Under the pieces are notes generated by a model. That model saw only the letters and a list, made by a program, of their open reading frames with translations, did no database searches and was not told where the DNA came from. A program made the position numbers and the translations under genes. From assembly GCF_001729245.1 (NCBI RefSeq), contig NZ_CP015217.1:124001-188000 (forward strand): a stretch of DNA of 64,000 bases, in the 5' to 3' direction. Positions 15,235-34,027 of this stretch are shown here, one piece after another. Within the stretch, counting starts at the first letter, position 1, and each line of letters opens with the position of its first letter. The stretch comes from Leptospira tipperaryensis. GTDB lineage: Bacteria > Spirochaetota > Leptospiria > Leptospirales > Leptospiraceae.

Positions 15235-15902
15235 TTAAGAAATTTCTTCTATCCGTTGTTCGATGTAAGTCGTCTCCATCGGAGTTCCGACCATTCCAAT
15301 CAAAGAATCCACAATCTTTCTCAGTTCGAGAAGGCCTTTTCCGGATTTATTAGAAACAAGAACCGTTTCCAACATCGGATATAACTCGTGAATATTTTTC
15401 ATTTTCTTTCTCAACTTGGAAAGATCGCTCTGATTGAGTTTATCAATTTTTGTTCGAATCAAAACAGGTTTAATATTTCTTTCAAAACAGGTTCCAATCA
15501 ATTCTAATTCCTCTTCCGGAAGATCTCTCTGCGCGTCACAAACCAAAAACAAGGATTTCAAATCCTTTGCATGATTCAGATAGTCCATAAGAAGATCCAT
15601 CATCGCTTCGTGATCTCTGTGTGAATTGGCCGAGTAACCAAAACCTGGTAGATCCACCAAATAGATGGAACGGTTCACAAAGAAAAAGTTGAGAAGTTTT
15701 GTTTTACCGGGAGTGGATGAAACTTTCGCTAATGATTTTCTTTCAAGAATTGCGTTGAGAAGAGAGGACTTACCGGCGTTAGAACGACCGGCAAACGCGA
15801 TCTGTGGAACCCCTTTACAAGGGATCTTACTTGCTTCGCCATAAGACGAGTTGAACTCCACGTCTTTGAAAAATGGCTCATCCTTTTTTTGAGGATCCTC
15901 GT

Positions 15903-15906
<4 letters not shown>
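15235..15906 (-). CDS. engB: Ribosome biogenesis GTP-binding protein EngB (YihA/YsxC)
   Basis: A 223-residue TRAFAC-class GTPase involved in large ribosomal subunit assembly. The motifs are G1 GRSNAGKSS (about 35-43), G3 DLPGFGYS (about 80-87) and G4 TKIDKLNQ (about 146-153). The start codon overlaps the tilS stop codon, so it is translated from the same leftward message as tilS and the SpoIIE-type phosphatase gene. Confidence 0.95.
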
Positions 15907-17203
<1,297 letters not shown>

Positions 17204-17223
17204 AGGTGATTGCAAATGCAGTT

Positions 17224-19263
17224 CTATCGGATCCTTCGGATTGCGGCAAGAGTAATATCGTCCATCTGTTCTTGGTTGCCCGTAAATTTGCGTATTTCAG
17301 AAACGATTCCGTCTAACATCGCTTGCAATGCTTCTCCTTGAAATTGGAGAATCGATTTTTTGAATCGTTCGGATTCGAATTGAATTCCATCCTGATTCGA
17401 AGCTTCTAAAACGCCGTCAGTGCACATGATCAATAGATCTCCTGCCAACATTCTAAATTGATTTAAGTTTTCAAATTTGGAAATATCAGGATCGATTCCT
17501 AAGATGATTCCTCCTGTCGGAATTTCTTCGATTTCTTGTGTCGCGTTTCGCAGGAGATAAAGAGTTCCCTGGCCCGCTCCGCTAAAAAGAAATTCATTAC
17601 GATTCATCTCCCACTTTATGACAGTCATCGACATAAAACGAGGGGAAGGTGAATCGTTATAGTTTTGAAAGATGTAGGTGTTTACGGTATTAACGATATC
17701 CCAAGAACTTACCTTCTTACGAACCAAAGAATGAATGATTGTTCTTACGGTCGCCATCACAATTCCGGCGGGGACACCTTTGCCGCTTACGTCTCCGATA
17801 CAAATGACAGTCTCCGTGTTGAAAGGGTCCGTGATAAAGTCATAATAATCGCCGCCCACACCCCTTGCAGGCACCATCGTGCCCGCAAATTCATATCCGC
17901 TGTGTTCCGGCATTTTTCGAGGAAGTAGTGATTTTTGAAGTTCCTTGGCGATCTCGATCTCTTTATCGAGTCTTTCCTTTTGAGCCCTTTGATCGAAGAG
18001 ATGATAATTCTGGATCGAAATTCCGGCCTGAATTGAAAATGCATTCAAAACTTCTAATTCTTCCGCGTTAAAATGACGGTCCTTTCGTTTTCCAAGAATG
18101 ATTACTATATCGGATTTGTCCGTATGAACAACGGGAAGGATTGCGAGATTCAATCCCCACATTCCGAATTTTTCCAACTCGGGAAAATCGGAAGAGAACG
18201 CGAGTTTGGATTCAGTAAGTTCGAAAATTTCCTTTAGAAAAAATTCATACCGTTTGATCGGGATGGACATTTCACCCGGGATCGGTTCGAGTCCTTTGCG
18301 AGAAATTTTTCTTTCCTTATCTCCGATCATGTCCGCTTCTTCATCGGTTGTCTGAATTCTTATTTTAAAAGTGGATTGTCGAGCCATATCGACATCCATT
18401 CTAATTTCAGGACTTGTAATGTTTCCGGTAAGAAAATGACCGAAGAGCGTGTGATTGTCTTTGTTCCATTCAAATAGAGAATACAAATCGTTCTCGGAAA
18501 ATTCTGTCAATGAAAGGAGAATCACTCGAAAGATTTCGACTTTATATTTGAATCCTAAGGAGGAAAGTCGGAGCGCCGCGGAATGAAGGGATCTAAAATT
18601 TCTAGACTGAGTTTGAGACACTTCGAATAGAATGCGATTTTTGAGAGTCACCGCAAACTGTGCTGCGAGGAGTTCCAAAAAGTATTTTTCGTTTTCGGCT
18701 TTCTCCGGATCGTCTCGGTTGTAGTCGACGATTATGATTCCAAGAACTTCTCCGTTGAGATGAATTGGCACCGCCAGAGCGGCGACGGTTCGGTTGAGTC
18801 TTGCGTATTGTTTGAAGTGTTTGTGTTTTTGATCCGCGAATTTATAATAAATCGATTTGCAGTGTTCGATACATTCGGTGAGCGGTCCGTTATCTTCTCC
18901 CTTCTTAATTTCAAAATGTTGGGCTACTCTGGAAAGGGAGGACTTCTGATTTTTTACGGACATCACCGTCATCCGATCCAAACGAGGTTCGTAGATCATG
19001 ACGCTCACGCCTGGAATTCCCAATTTGTAAAACGCGAGTGAAGTAAAACTTTCTAAGAGATGACTTAGGCTAGGGCTTGTGTTGAAGAGGGATAAAAACT
19101 CCAGGAGAATTTCATTACTAAAGTTTGTATCTGTCGGAGGTTGGAGACGTTGATTCTTTCTTTTTTCTAAAATCCATTCTCTACCGCATGATCGACAGAA
19201 AAAGCGTCCATTTCGGAATAAACCGTCCGGAGTCTTAAATTCTGAGCAAAATGCACAGGTCAT
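17224..19263 (-). CDS. SpoIIE-type PP2C phosphatase with zinc ribbon and GAF region
   Basis: The start at 19263 is preferred because it begins with a four-cysteine zinc ribbon (CAFC...CRSC, residues 3-25); the longer frame upstream has no recognisable coding signal. Next come a GAF-like region (about 60-200) and a second sensory region, then a SpoIIE/PP2C domain from about residue 480. This domain shows [21 protein letters not shown] and CTDGVLEA, the metal-binding motifs of the family. Such phosphatases usually dephosphorylate anti-sigma-factor antagonists. No STAS or anti-sigma gene lies beside it. tilS follows nine bases after the stop. Confidence 0.9.
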   Translation of the reverse strand: MTCAFCSEFKTPDGLFRNGRFFCRSCGREWILEKRKNQRLQPPTDTNFSNEILLEFLSLFNTSPSLSHLLESFTSLAFYKLGIPGVSVMIYEPRLDRMTVMSVKNQKSSLSRVAQHFEIKKGEDNGPLTECIEHCKSIYYKFADQKHKHFKQYARLNRTVAALAVPIHLNGEVLGIIIVDYNRDDPEKAENEKYFLELLAAQFAVTLKNRILFEVSQTQSRNFRSLHSAALRLSSLGFKYKVEIFRVILLSLTEFSENDLYSLFEWNKDNHTLFGHFLTGNITSPEIRMDVDMARQSTFKIRIQTTDEEADMIGDKERKISRKGLEPIPGEMSIPIKRYEFFLKEIFELTESKLAFSSDFPELEKFGMWGLNLAILPVVHTDKSDIVIILGKRKDRHFNAEELEVLNAFSIQAGISIQNYHLFDQRAQKERLDKEIEIAKELQKSLLPRKMPEHSGYEFAGTMVPARGVGGDYYDFITDPFNTETVICIGDVSGKGVPAGIVMATVRTIIHSLVRKKVSSWDIVNTVNTYIFQNYNDSPSPRFMSMTVIKWEMNRNEFLFSGAGQGTLYLLRNATQEIEEIPTGGIILGIDPDISKFENLNQFRMLAGDLLIMCTDGVLEASNQDGIQFESERFKKSILQFQGEALQAMLDGIVSEIRKFTGNQEQMDDITLAAIRRIR

Positions 19264-19377
19264 AGACGTAAAATTATAAAAAATACGGTTTGTTATGATA
19301 CAAATAATTTGCAAATAAACACAAAAAAGACGCTCTAAAATTAAGCGAAGTAAAAAAAATCGGTTGACCCCAAAAGC

Positions 19378-21500
<2,123 letters not shown>

Positions 21501-22010
21501 TCGTAGTTCCGTCATTTCAAAACACATCGATTCTGAGACGATTTTTCTCTCTCTCATTCTTCCTTCAAAACAAACCAGATTCCACTCGGACTTGGTTTGT
21601 TTTGAAGTTTCAATTTGAATCAAAATAGCATTTCAATTCTCGTGTTTTTTAAGAATCGTATTCTATTCTTAAAATTGATTCTTTTGCCGAGATTGTATTC
21701 CAAACGGACTTTAAGTCCGATTTCAATCTTTTTTTCAGCGATCCTTTGCGGAACAAGGACAAGTTCCTTCTTTCCAAAGATAGAGTTCGATTTTAGAAAG
21801 GCCGCTTATGTCTTCATTCTAAAAGTAAGTCCCGTTTTGCTAAGGCAAAAAAATAAGTGTAATTTTTTCAAAAGCGTCTAAGAATAGGATCCTCTTTCGT
21901 TCGATACGATTGTGGTTGAGGTGTAAGTTCGAAATGTAAGAACGTTTCGTTCAAACTTACAAACGGATTCGATTCTAAAATTAAAAAAATATCAATTAGG
22001 TGAACGAGAA
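21501..22010. other. 510-bp intergenic region
   Basis: No convincing gene. A large hairpin at 21,564-21,606 may be the terminator of the activator gene. A second interrupted inverted repeat, with arms GTAAGTT and AACTTAC and an inner CGAAA/TTTCG, lies at about 21,924-21,961 and just precedes the DUF3095 gene, where it could be an operator or leader structure. An 88-codon frame on the plus strand at 21,615-21,881 has no recognisable features and is not annotated. Confidence 0.5.
21564..21606 (+). terminator. 14-bp perfect inverted repeat, probable terminator
   Basis: Arms TTCAAAACAAACCA (21564-21577) and TGGTTTGTTTTGAA (21593-21606) are perfectly complementary, around a 15-base loop. It follows the sigma-54 activator gene by 63 bases. 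The base after the stem is not a clear T run, so termination is likely but not certain. Confidence 0.5.
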
Positions 22011-23234
22011 ATGATCCAGACCGCGGATAAAAAACCAAGTGTAAATACTGAAAACTTCTATAAATATCTCCCGTTTCTTTCTTCTTTTACCGAAATCATC
22101 GAACCGTCCAATTACTACACTGTGCCCGACGATTGGAATCTGATCGTCACGGATGTTGTGAATTCTACCGATGCGATCCGCAACGGAAATTATAAAGACG
22201 TGAATATTGCCGGCGGTGTGACCGCGATGGCGGTTTCCAATTTGATGGGCGATATGGATTATCCGTTTTTATTCGGCGGAGACGGAATGACTCTTCTTTT
22301 GCCGGACAGCGTTCTTCCCGGAGTAAAAGATATTCTATTCTCCATTCGAGAATTGGTAAAAAATAATTTTGGATTAAAGCTGAGAGCGGGGATCGTAAAC
22401 GTAGGAGATCTAAAAAGATCCGGGAAAGAATTAAAACTTTGTAAACTTAAAATTTCCGAATTCTATAACCAAGCCATTCTTACTGGGAGCGCACTGGACG
22501 CGGCGGAGAATCTTGTTAAGAAGGATGATTCTACAAATCCGTATATCATTCCACTGACTCATAAGGCAAAGATCAAACCGGATTTTACAGGTTTTACCTG
22601 TCGTTGGCAAGACATTCCAAGTCATCGGGGCGAGACGGTTTCTTTTATCATTAAATTGAATCCGATTCAAACTTCTTCCGATCCCGGTTTGTTGAAGTTG
22701 ATCTTAGACCAGATCGGAATTCTTCTCGGAAACGATACGCAGATTCATCCGTTGACTGAAGACGGAATCAAGGTAGATCTATCCGGCAAATATTATAACA
22801 AAGAAGCGACGGTTCACACCGGAAGTAAAAAAGGATTCTTACACTTTCTCAGATTTCTCAAAATCAAAGTCGAAGGATTTGCAGTAAACCTCGCGGTTAA
22901 GACGCAATGGAAATTCGGTCCCAAGGTCAACGGTATGGAGTTACGAGAGTTGAGGAAATCCCAAATCATTGCGTCCGACTTTCGAAAATACGACGGAACC
23001 TTAAAGATGGTAGTCGCTTGTGATACGAAGTCGAGAGAAGCATTCATCGATTTTTTGCAAGGGCTTTACAAAGAAGGAAAGTTGTATTTCGGTTATCATA
23101 TTTCAGACCGCGCCCTTATGACGTGCGCGTTGCATGAAGGATCCGTAAGAGAAGTGCATTTCGTGGATTCTGCGGACGGCGGTTATGCTCTCGCGGCAAT
23201 TCAGCTCAAAGAGCAAATTCGTTTAGGAAGCTGA
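22011..23234 (+). CDS. DUF3095 protein, nucleotidyl-cyclase-like
   Basis: The 407-residue protein matches the DUF3095 family by eye. An AGGTGA sequence eight bases upstream supports the start. Around residues 44-52 it reads [10 protein letters not shown], and around residues 88-92 FGGDG, which recalls the metal-binding Asp and the GGDEF-like turn of class III nucleotidyl cyclases and diguanylate cyclases. The rest has no familiar motif. Enzyme activity is not established for the family, so a cyclic-nucleotide role is inference. Its last 12 bases overlap the SET-domain gene end on the other strand. Confidence 0.8.
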   Translation: MIQTADKKPSVNTENFYKYLPFLSSFTEIIEPSNYYTVPDDWNLIVTDVVNSTDAIRNGNYKDVNIAGGVTAMAVSNLMGDMDYPFLFGGDGMTLLLPDSVLPGVKDILFSIRELVKNNFGLKLRAGIVNVGDLKRSGKELKLCKLKISEFYNQAILTGSALDAAENLVKKDDSTNPYIIPLTHKAKIKPDFTGFTCRWQDIPSHRGETVSFIIKLNPIQTSSDPGLLKLILDQIGILLGNDTQIHPLTEDGIKVDLSGKYYNKEATVHTGSKKGFLHFLRFLKIKVEGFAVNLAVKTQWKFGPKVNGMELRELRKSQIIASDFRKYDGTLKMVVACDTKSREAFIDFLQGLYKEGKLYFGYHISDRALMTCALHEGSVREVHFVDSADGGYALAAIQLKEQIRLGS

Positions 23235-23621
23235 TTCGAGTTTAATATTCCAATTTTCATCGAAGAGTTTATAGTTACAGGTAAGCTCTTCTCCCATCCG
23301 AATCAATCTCGTCGCACTGTCTTGGCCCATGGGATTGGTATGATCGCTCGTAAAATCTTCTTTGGTATTCGGGTCGTCGCTGTGGTTCATAAACTTGGAA
23401 TTATCGGAGCAGTAGAACCATTTCCCATCCGTTTGATAAGAATACGTGCGGAACATTTCTTGAATCGCCGGTGGCAGAGAATTGAGTTCTTGATCGGTGA
23501 GAACCCAGACGGTTTTCGGATGATATTTCCAAACCAATTCACCTTTTTGAATGTCTCTTCCGGCGAAAAGACCAAAGCCTCCGATCGGAGAATCGGCTAT
23601 GTATGTGGGCACTAAAAGCAT
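23223..23621 (-). CDS. SET-domain protein
   Basis: The 132-residue protein has SET-domain motifs: [15 protein letters not shown] (about 14-28), [10 protein letters not shown] (about 77-86) and GEELTCNY (about 110-117). These form the SAM- and lysine-binding centre of protein lysine methyltransferases. It is a minimal SET domain with no DNA-binding or zinc pre-SET module; the target protein is unknown. The gene is convergent with the DUF3095 gene, sharing 12 bases. Confidence 0.88.
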   Translation of the reverse strand: MLLVPTYIADSPIGGFGLFAGRDIQKGELVWKYHPKTVWVLTDQELNSLPPAIQEMFRTYSYQTDGKWFYCSDNSKFMNHSDDPNTKEDFTSDHTNPMGQDSATRLIRMGEELTCNYKLFDENWNIKLESAS

Positions 23622-23674
23622 TTGGAAAATCTAAAATAGGGGTGAAAAAAATTGCAAGTCGGAAACCGAATTCC

Positions 23675-25507
<1,833 letters not shown>

Positions 25508-25666
25508 ACCGTCTTTGGAAGATTCAGTCCTTTTATTTTCGGCAAATATCTTTCATTTCCACTCTACTTTGACTCTTTTTCCAGGAAAGGTCGAGGCAAG
25601 AATTTTTCACCTGCTAAGAGACAGAATACACCCGGAAAAGACTCGTTTTTTTAGAAACCGACTATT

Positions 25667-26305
25667 ATGGTAGTAAGTAGGCCCAATGAGATGATTAACT
25701 TTCACTACAAAGAGGAAAACGGACTTTACACTGTGACCCTCAAAACGTCCGAAACGGCTCCCGGAACTCTTCATAAGATGGTGAAAGCAATGTTCTTTAT
25801 GGGTTGGGAAATTGTTTCCGGCGATATTCAGACGATTGAAGAAAAGGGTCAGTCTTACAGTTATGATGTTTTTACTCTAAAGTCCGAAGAAACGGATTCT
25901 AAAATCAAAGCTTCCAAATTAGGAATTCTTATGTCCTCGGTATTTACCGAAGATTCCGCATTGGAAGAAATCATTCATCATTCGAGTGAAATCGATCTCA
26001 GAAATACATACCATCTTAGCAATGATTCTAAACTTGATTTTGAAGACATCGAAGACGGGACTCGAACAAAATTATATCTGGAAGCTCCCGATAGAAAAGG
26101 ACTTCTTTATTTTGTTACCGGTGTTTTAAAAGAAAACGGAATTAACATTCATTCCGCAACGATTCGAACGGACCGAACCGGGAATCAAGCGCAGGATACG
26201 TTCGTTCTTTCGGATTCCAAAGGCGGAGCTTTTGCGGGTTCTTCGCTGGAAGAAAGACTCAGCAGGAATATTCTCGAAATCAGTTTGAATTCCTCTTGGA
26301 AGTAA
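25667..26305 (+). CDS. ACT-domain protein
   Basis: The 212-residue protein contains an ACT fold in its C-terminal half ([25 protein letters not shown], about 137-160), a ligand-binding module that often binds amino acids. The N-terminal half, [22 protein letters not shown], looks like a second degenerate ACT domain. No catalytic domain is present. This resembles the paired ACT domains of GlnD-type regulators. An internal ATG at 25691 is an alternative start. Ligand and partner are unknown. Confidence 0.8.
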   Translation: MVVSRPNEMINFHYKEENGLYTVTLKTSETAPGTLHKMVKAMFFMGWEIVSGDIQTIEEKGQSYSYDVFTLKSEETDSKIKASKLGILMSSVFTEDSALEEIIHHSSEIDLRNTYHLSNDSKLDFEDIEDGTRTKLYLEAPDRKGLLYFVTGVLKENGINIHSATIRTDRTGNQAQDTFVLSDSKGGAFAGSSLEERLSRNILEISLNSSWK

Positions 26306-26466
26306 TTTGGAAAATAATTTTTTTCAGCTTTTAAGAAAAATATTCAGTGCAAAAGGTTCATTCCTACCGTTTCTTGGACTAAGAATGGGATTTCTCCACG
26401 AGAATTATTCCACGTTATGTATCGTTAACCACCTCTAATACGAATTTCAATTTCACGACGATTTTC

Positions 26467-27936
<1,470 letters not shown>

Positions 27937-27948
27937 AGAATATTTCTG

Positions 27949-27976
27949 ACGCTCTCTTTAAACAAAGGAGCGTTTT
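27949..27976 (+). terminator. Rho-independent terminator after HD-GYP-like copy 1
   Basis: Arms ACGCTC (27949-27954) and GAGCGT (27968-27973) continue inward as CTTT/AAAG with one bulged base, giving about ten pairs, and are followed by TTT. Placed 12 bases after the stop codon. Confidence 0.75.
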
Positions 27977-28288
27977 AACTGTTTCAAAATCTCTTTTCCT
28001 TTTTATCTTTATCCCGATCGAACGAAGGAATCGTTATACGACACACCGATTCTTGCCGCCTGCTTAAAGATTAAACATTTGCCTTCGATTTGAAGTATTA
28101 CAAAAAGAATATTTCCGAAATGAACTTTTCTCTACAGAATCGCAAATAAAATGTAGATCGAAGACTGCTAAATAATTTTTTTCCAGTCGTATGTTCTATT
28201 CGCTAAGAAAGGATTGCATTCACCTTTTATGGTACGCGATTCTCTTCCAAAACGACGCCTACGGGCAATTTAAAAGAAGAGTTGTAAT
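27977..28288. other. Intergenic region between the two HD-GYP-like genes
   Basis: About 310 AT-rich bases with no gene that I can support. The terminator after copy 1 means copy 2 should have its own promoter here, but no clear -35/-10 pair could be chosen. Confidence 0.4.
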
Positions 28289-29770
28289 ATGAGCATTAAC
28301 TCACATTCTGTTAACAAGGAACTCCTGGAGAAGTTTGAATTCACTTCGGACGTAATTAAGAGTTTTGTAAGTCAGAGCGAAATCCCAGTAGATTTTTATA
28401 ATAAGAATGGTCAGATTCTAATTCACAAGAAGTCGGACGCTTCCGAAGAAGACATTACTAGACTTCAAAAATTCGAAAGTCAGGGAATCTTTTTTCTTAT
28501 ATCAGAAAAAGATAAAATAGTTAAGAATAAAAAACCGGACTCTATCCACGGCCGTGAAGTTTCCTTTACGAAACTGATCAATACCGATCTTACCATCGCT
28601 CTTGCCAGGGAAGCTTCCGATCTTTTAGAAGAACTAAAACATTTTCCTTTAAACAACAATCACATTCGAAAAGTACAAAAAGGAATCGATGATATCCTTG
28701 TGGATTTTAAATCGAGTTCCGACATGGAACTCGGACTTGTCAACGTCATCGAAGTGATGAGACAGGCCGGGGTAAGAGCGGATTCTGAAATCATGACAAA
28801 AAGAACAGTGATTTCTATGGCGATGAAACTTCGCGGAATGAAAGCTTTGAACAAAGCGGAAAACGATCTTCAAAAAACAAAACAATTGAACGTTATGCTC
28901 GCTTCCTACATGGTCGATATCGGAAAGTCCAGAATGAAACTTCCGAATCATTCCAATCTCAGACCGGAAGAATTCGATTATATCAAAAATCATCCGATTA
29001 TCAGTTATCTTATGATCGGAAATCTGACTGGAATCGATTCCGAAGTTAAGTCCGCTGTTCTCAACAGTCATAGAACTTTTAGGGGAGAAGGTCTGAATAA
29101 CAATTATCCTTCTACCAACATGTTGATTCGGAAATTGACCGAGTATCTTCAGAAATACAAAGACGATAAAACGAAACAAACTCTCATCGAAGATATTCAG
29201 AGACAAATTCATCATTTGTTAAATAGTACTTATACGGACGAAGATCCGGGAATCATTTCCATCGCGGGAGAATTTGCTTCTCTCAGTTCCGAACAGGAAT
29301 GGCGTCCCGCTTACGACGCGCTCACTTCGATGAAGCTCATTTTGAATAATAGTTTCTTTTCTTATAACGAAAAGATCGTTCGAGACTTTTTCGATTTAAT
29401 GGCGCTGAGTCTTTGCGAAAATCAGAGCGTTCTGAACCCGGGGGATTATATCATCGTTGTTTCAATGGATTCTCAGAGAAAGGTGCATTTTGAAACCTGT
29501 GTCATCAAAGAAATCTACAGACACCAAACAAGACCGCTTTTGGAAAGAATCGGAACGATCCGCCCGTTGATTACCAACAAAGGAAAGATCAAGATCGAAG
29601 GATACGATCCACATTCTTTCCGCGAGGATAAGAGAAAGGCAGTTTTTAATCTGAACAACAGTATGGATCCGAGAAGAGTGATCTACATTATCGATCCTGA
29701 ATTAGAACCGAATCTTTTTGAGAAGGTCGACCAGAATTTTAGAGGAACCGCTCCTCGTTCCGTCGCCTGA
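28289..29770 (+). CDS. Degenerate HD-GYP-like protein, copy 2
   Basis: At 493 residues this is a full-length paralogue of the upstream gene, sharing blocks such as [29 protein letters not shown] and LERIGTIRP. It is further decayed: the HD box reads [13 protein letters not shown] and the HH motif reads [10 protein letters not shown], so one histidine is lost. Retention of the fold while catalytic residues vanish in both copies suggests a preserved non-catalytic role, such as a signal-binding or docking protein. The partner is unknown. Confidence 0.75.
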   Translation: MSINSHSVNKELLEKFEFTSDVIKSFVSQSEIPVDFYNKNGQILIHKKSDASEEDITRLQKFESQGIFFLISEKDKIVKNKKPDSIHGREVSFTKLINTDLTIALAREASDLLEELKHFPLNNNHIRKVQKGIDDILVDFKSSSDMELGLVNVIEVMRQAGVRADSEIMTKRTVISMAMKLRGMKALNKAENDLQKTKQLNVMLASYMVDIGKSRMKLPNHSNLRPEEFDYIKNHPIISYLMIGNLTGIDSEVKSAVLNSHRTFRGEGLNNNYPSTNMLIRKLTEYLQKYKDDKTKQTLIEDIQRQIHHLLNSTYTDEDPGIISIAGEFASLSSEQEWRPAYDALTSMKLILNNSFFSYNEKIVRDFFDLMALSLCENQSVLNPGDYIIVVSMDSQRKVHFETCVIKEIYRHQTRPLLERIGTIRPLITNKGKIKIEGYDPHSFREDKRKAVFNLNNSMDPRRVIYIIDPELEPNLFEKVDQNFRGTAPRSVA

Positions 29771-29835
29771 CAAAACCAAAGGATTCTCTCAGAAACGCGC
29801 TTTATCCCTGAGCTTTACCTTGTTTTCTTGGTATT

Positions 29836-30978
29836 ATGCCTTCAAGTTGGGGAAAAATTTTTAAAGTCAGTACGTTTGGAGAATCTCACGGCGAGTCCGT
29901 GGGAGTTGTTGTCGAAGGAGTTCCTGCGGGAATCCCCATTCGTTTAGAAGAAATTCAAAAAGACTTAAACCGAAGAAGACCCGGACAAAGCAATTTGACA
30001 ACACCTCGGGACGAAGCCGATACGGTTCGCGTTGTCTCCGGCGTTTTCGAAGGGAAAACAATCGGAGCTCCGATTGCGTTGATCGTTAACAATCAAAATA
30101 CGATTTCGAAAGATTACGAAAATTTAAGAACCACATTTCGACCATCTCACGCAGATTATACATACCAAGTAAAATACGGTTTTCGCGCTCACGTCGGCGG
30201 AGGTCGTTCTTCCGTCAGAGAAACGATCGGAAGAGTGGCGGCCGCCGCGATCGCAAGAATGATACTCAAGGACGATTTAGGAATCGAGACCGTGGCTTGG
30301 GTTGATTCGATCGGACCCGTTCAATCTAAGATCGGTGAGAATTATCCTAAGTCGAGAGAAGAAGTCGATCAAAACGAAGTTCGTTGTCCTGAAACGTCCA
30401 GCGCCGATGCGATGCGAGACTTGATTCTTAAAATGAAAGAAGCCGGAGACAGCGTCGGAGGAACGATCAAATGTGTTTCCTACAACCTTCCGCCCGGTTT
30501 AGGCGATCCCGTTTACGATAAATTGGACGGAGATCTTGCAAAAGCAATTCTTTCGATTCCCGCGTGCAAAGGATTTGAAGTGGGTTCGGGATTTTCGGGA
30601 ACACTTCTTACGGGAAGCGCGCATAACGATGAATTTTATGTCGAAGAAGGGACCGGACGCGTTCGAACCAAAACCAATAATTCCGGCGGACTTCAAGGCG
30701 GAATTTCGAACGGAGAAGAGCTCATAATCCGAGCTGCGTTCAAGCCTACTTCTACGATTTTTAAAAAGCAGAATACGGTAACTCTTAAGGGAGAAGAAAC
30801 CACTTTAGAAGCAAAGGGTCGTCACGATCCTTGCGTCCTTCCAAGAGCGGTTCCTATCATCGAGGCCGTCGTAAACTTAGTTCTTGTAGACGCCTATCTC
30901 TATCAAAGAGCGATGAACCCGCTTTGGTTTCAAAAATGGGCGAAAATTCCGGATTATTACAACGACTTAGAACTTTAA
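29836..30978 (+). CDS. aroC: Chorismate synthase
   Basis: The last enzyme of the shikimate pathway converts EPSP to chorismate with reduced FMN. The N-terminus [21 protein letters not shown], the [20 protein letters not shown] signature (about 123-142) and [16 protein letters not shown] near the C-terminus are diagnostic. Length of 380 residues is typical for the long bacterial form. It is an isolated gene on the plus strand. Confidence 0.97.
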   Translation: MPSSWGKIFKVSTFGESHGESVGVVVEGVPAGIPIRLEEIQKDLNRRRPGQSNLTTPRDEADTVRVVSGVFEGKTIGAPIALIVNNQNTISKDYENLRTTFRPSHADYTYQVKYGFRAHVGGGRSSVRETIGRVAAAAIARMILKDDLGIETVAWVDSIGPVQSKIGENYPKSREEVDQNEVRCPETSSADAMRDLILKMKEAGDSVGGTIKCVSYNLPPGLGDPVYDKLDGDLAKAILSIPACKGFEVGSGFSGTLLTGSAHNDEFYVEEGTGRVRTKTNNSGGLQGGISNGEELIIRAAFKPTSTIFKKQNTVTLKGEETTLEAKGRHDPCVLPRAVPIIEAVVNLVLVDAYLYQRAMNPLWFQKWAKIPDYYNDLEL

Positions 30979-31124
30979 GAATCAGTCTCAAAATTGAGAG
31001 AAGAGTTTCAAAACTTTCGGAAGAATCGGAAAGTGAAAGAGTGAAAACTGCGAACTTTTAGAAACAGGTTGCCAGAATGGGAACGGTACGTTTCTATAGA
31101 ATTGTTTCCCAATACCCGGGTTTA

Positions 31125-32588
<1,464 letters not shown>

Positions 32589-32602
<14 letters not shown>

Positions 32603-33116
32603 TGTAATACATGTCGCGAGTCGGCATAAACTCACCTGGTATGAAAAATTCTATTTTTATTCCATCGGGAAAGGACTTTGGATCACCCTCAAACATTTTA
32701 TCAAAGCTACGATTCTGAGAGGAACCGTAACGATAGAATTTCCCGAGAAGAGAAGAAAGTATTCTACTCGTTTTCGCGGAATGCATACGATGAAACGCGA
32801 CGAACAGGGTAGAGAGAGATGTACGAGTTGTTTTTGTTGTATGTGGATTTGTCCGGCAGATGCGATTTATATCGAAGCGGCGGAAGTAACTCCGGAAATT
32901 CAGCATCTTCATCCCGAAGATAAGTTCGCCAAAAAGTTTGAGATCAATTTGTTACGTTGTATTTTTTGCGGATTGTGCGAAGAAGCCTGTCCGAAAGGCG
33001 CTATTTACTTGGATGGTCCGGCCGAGATGGCCGCAGATAACCGGGAAGATTTGATTCTTACAAAAGAAAGAATGATGCAAAAAGTAGGCGGGCCGATTAT
33101 AGGAGAAAGAATCTAA
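32589..33116 (+). CDS. nuoI: NADH-quinone oxidoreductase subunit I
   Basis: A 175-residue ferredoxin-like subunit with two [4Fe-4S] motifs, [12 protein letters not shown] (spaced CxxCxxCxxxCP) and [16 protein letters not shown]. It passes electrons from subunit G/F clusters toward quinone. The TTG start is set by a strong ribosome-binding site within nuoG. The last five codons form one arm of the terminator that follows. Confidence 0.95.
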
Positions 33117-33140
33117 AATCTTTCTCCTATAATTTTATTT
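33096..33140 (+). terminator. Strong intrinsic terminator overlapping the nuoI end
   Basis: Arms ATTATAGGAGAAAGA (33096-33110) and TCTTTCTCCTATAAT (33119-33133) pair perfectly over 15 bases, with an eight-base loop and TTTATTT after it. The 5' arm lies inside coding sequence. Confidence 0.9.
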
Positions 33141-33187
33141 AGACTGAAAATCACATGCAGGATTTCTAATAAATAAATTTTAGATTT

Positions 33188-33436
33188 TTAACCTACTTTC
33201 TGCTTTAAATATTCGTTTTGCCTGGCGATTTCCAGCTTTGCTTCCAGGTAGGCAACGGAAGCGTCAATGTCGTCATTTGAGATTCCGGGATATTCGCGAA
33301 GAATTCCCTTTCTCGACATTCCCGATAAGAGCAAATCCAGTATTTCTAAAACACGAACCCCAGTTCCTTTGATAAAGGGTTTTCCGCCCAAATATCCGGG
33401 AATCATTTCAATCGAAGTAAACTCGTCGTTACTCAT
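33188..33436 (-). CDS. DUF433 protein, possible orphan antitoxin
   Basis: The start at 33436 is preferred; a longer frame begins at 33451. The protein of about 82 residues fits the DUF433 family, with the pattern PGYLGGKPFIKGTGVRVLEIL followed by a DDIDASVAYLE segment. DUF433 proteins usually act as antitoxins of a PIN-like DUF5615 partner encoded just downstream. Here no partner is present: the next 70 bases end at nuoI on the other strand. It may be a solitary regulator or a relic. Only 52 bases separate this gene from nuoI's stop in the opposite direction. Confidence 0.7.
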   Translation of the reverse strand: MSNDEFTSIEMIPGYLGGKPFIKGTGVRVLEILDLLLSGMSRKGILREYPGISNDDIDASVAYLEAKLEIARQNEYLKQKVG

Positions 33437-33564
33437 ATATACTAATAACATTAAGACCCACTGAAATTTGTAGCGGAAAAGTTTTTTTCGAAATCATTTT
33501 CGAAAAATCCCCTTTGTATACTGTATTTCCGAAATTAAATTCTTCGTCCAGAATCTAACCAAAG

Positions 33565-33915
33565 TTATTTGGAAGAACTACTCGAAGAAGAGGAAGACGA
33601 CGAAGATGTGGAAGGACATTCCGGATAGAGGGCGCTACAAGAAAGGAGGAGAACCACCCCAGAATTTGTAGTACAAAGAGTTCCTAAGGGTTTATCCGTG
33701 CTTACGTCGTTGAAGACGCAGTAGCCAAAAAGTTTTTCGTAACACTCATTTCTTTTTTTGGATTTTCCGGAACAGCTCGAACTCTTCGGTTCAAAATCGT
33801 GGGCCGCGCAGTTAAGAATCAGAAAGGCTGAAAACAGAAGGCTTCTAAAAACGAATCGTCTTTTATAAGAGCGTAGAAACCCTTTGATTCGGTCATTCCA
33901 AAGATAATCTGACAT
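33565..33915 (-). CDS. Putative small lipoprotein with 12-serine C-terminus
   Basis: The 116-residue protein has a signal-peptide-like stretch followed by LILNCAA, a lipobox candidate near residue 36. The mature part has several cysteines (SSSCSG, RNECYEKLFGYC, GTLCTTN, LLSCSALYPEC) and ends in 12 serines and a lysine. The serines use TCT, TCG, TCC and AGT codons, so selection on the protein rather than slippage maintains the tract. It is otherwise unlike any family I know. Confidence rests on the signal sequence and cysteine pattern. Confidence 0.55.
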   Translation of the reverse strand: MSDYLWNDRIKGFLRSYKRRFVFRSLLFSAFLILNCAAHDFEPKSSSCSGKSKKRNECYEKLFGYCVFNDVSTDKPLGTLCTTNSGVVLLLSCSALYPECPSTSSSSSSSSSSSSK

Positions 33916-33984
33916 AGTTTTTAATAAATTTGGTAACGGATGACGGGATTTAATTTCTTTTTTGTGCTTTTAGGATCAGAATTT

Positions 33985-34017
33985 CTGTGAAAAACTGCAA
34001 AAACCCTGGTTTCACAG
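33985..34017 (+). promoter_or_regulatory. Inverted repeat just upstream of the ECF sigma gene
   Basis: Arms CTGTGAAA (33985-33992) and TTTCACAG (34010-34017) are perfect complements separated by 17 bases, and end ten bases before the ATG. This could be an operator or a leader hairpin for the sigma operon. Confidence 0.45.
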
Positions 34018-34027
34018 CATTTTATAA

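Noticed and set aside
21615..21881. 88-codon frame in the 510-bp gap
   Set aside because: No ribosome-binding site, no motif, and an unlikely composition.
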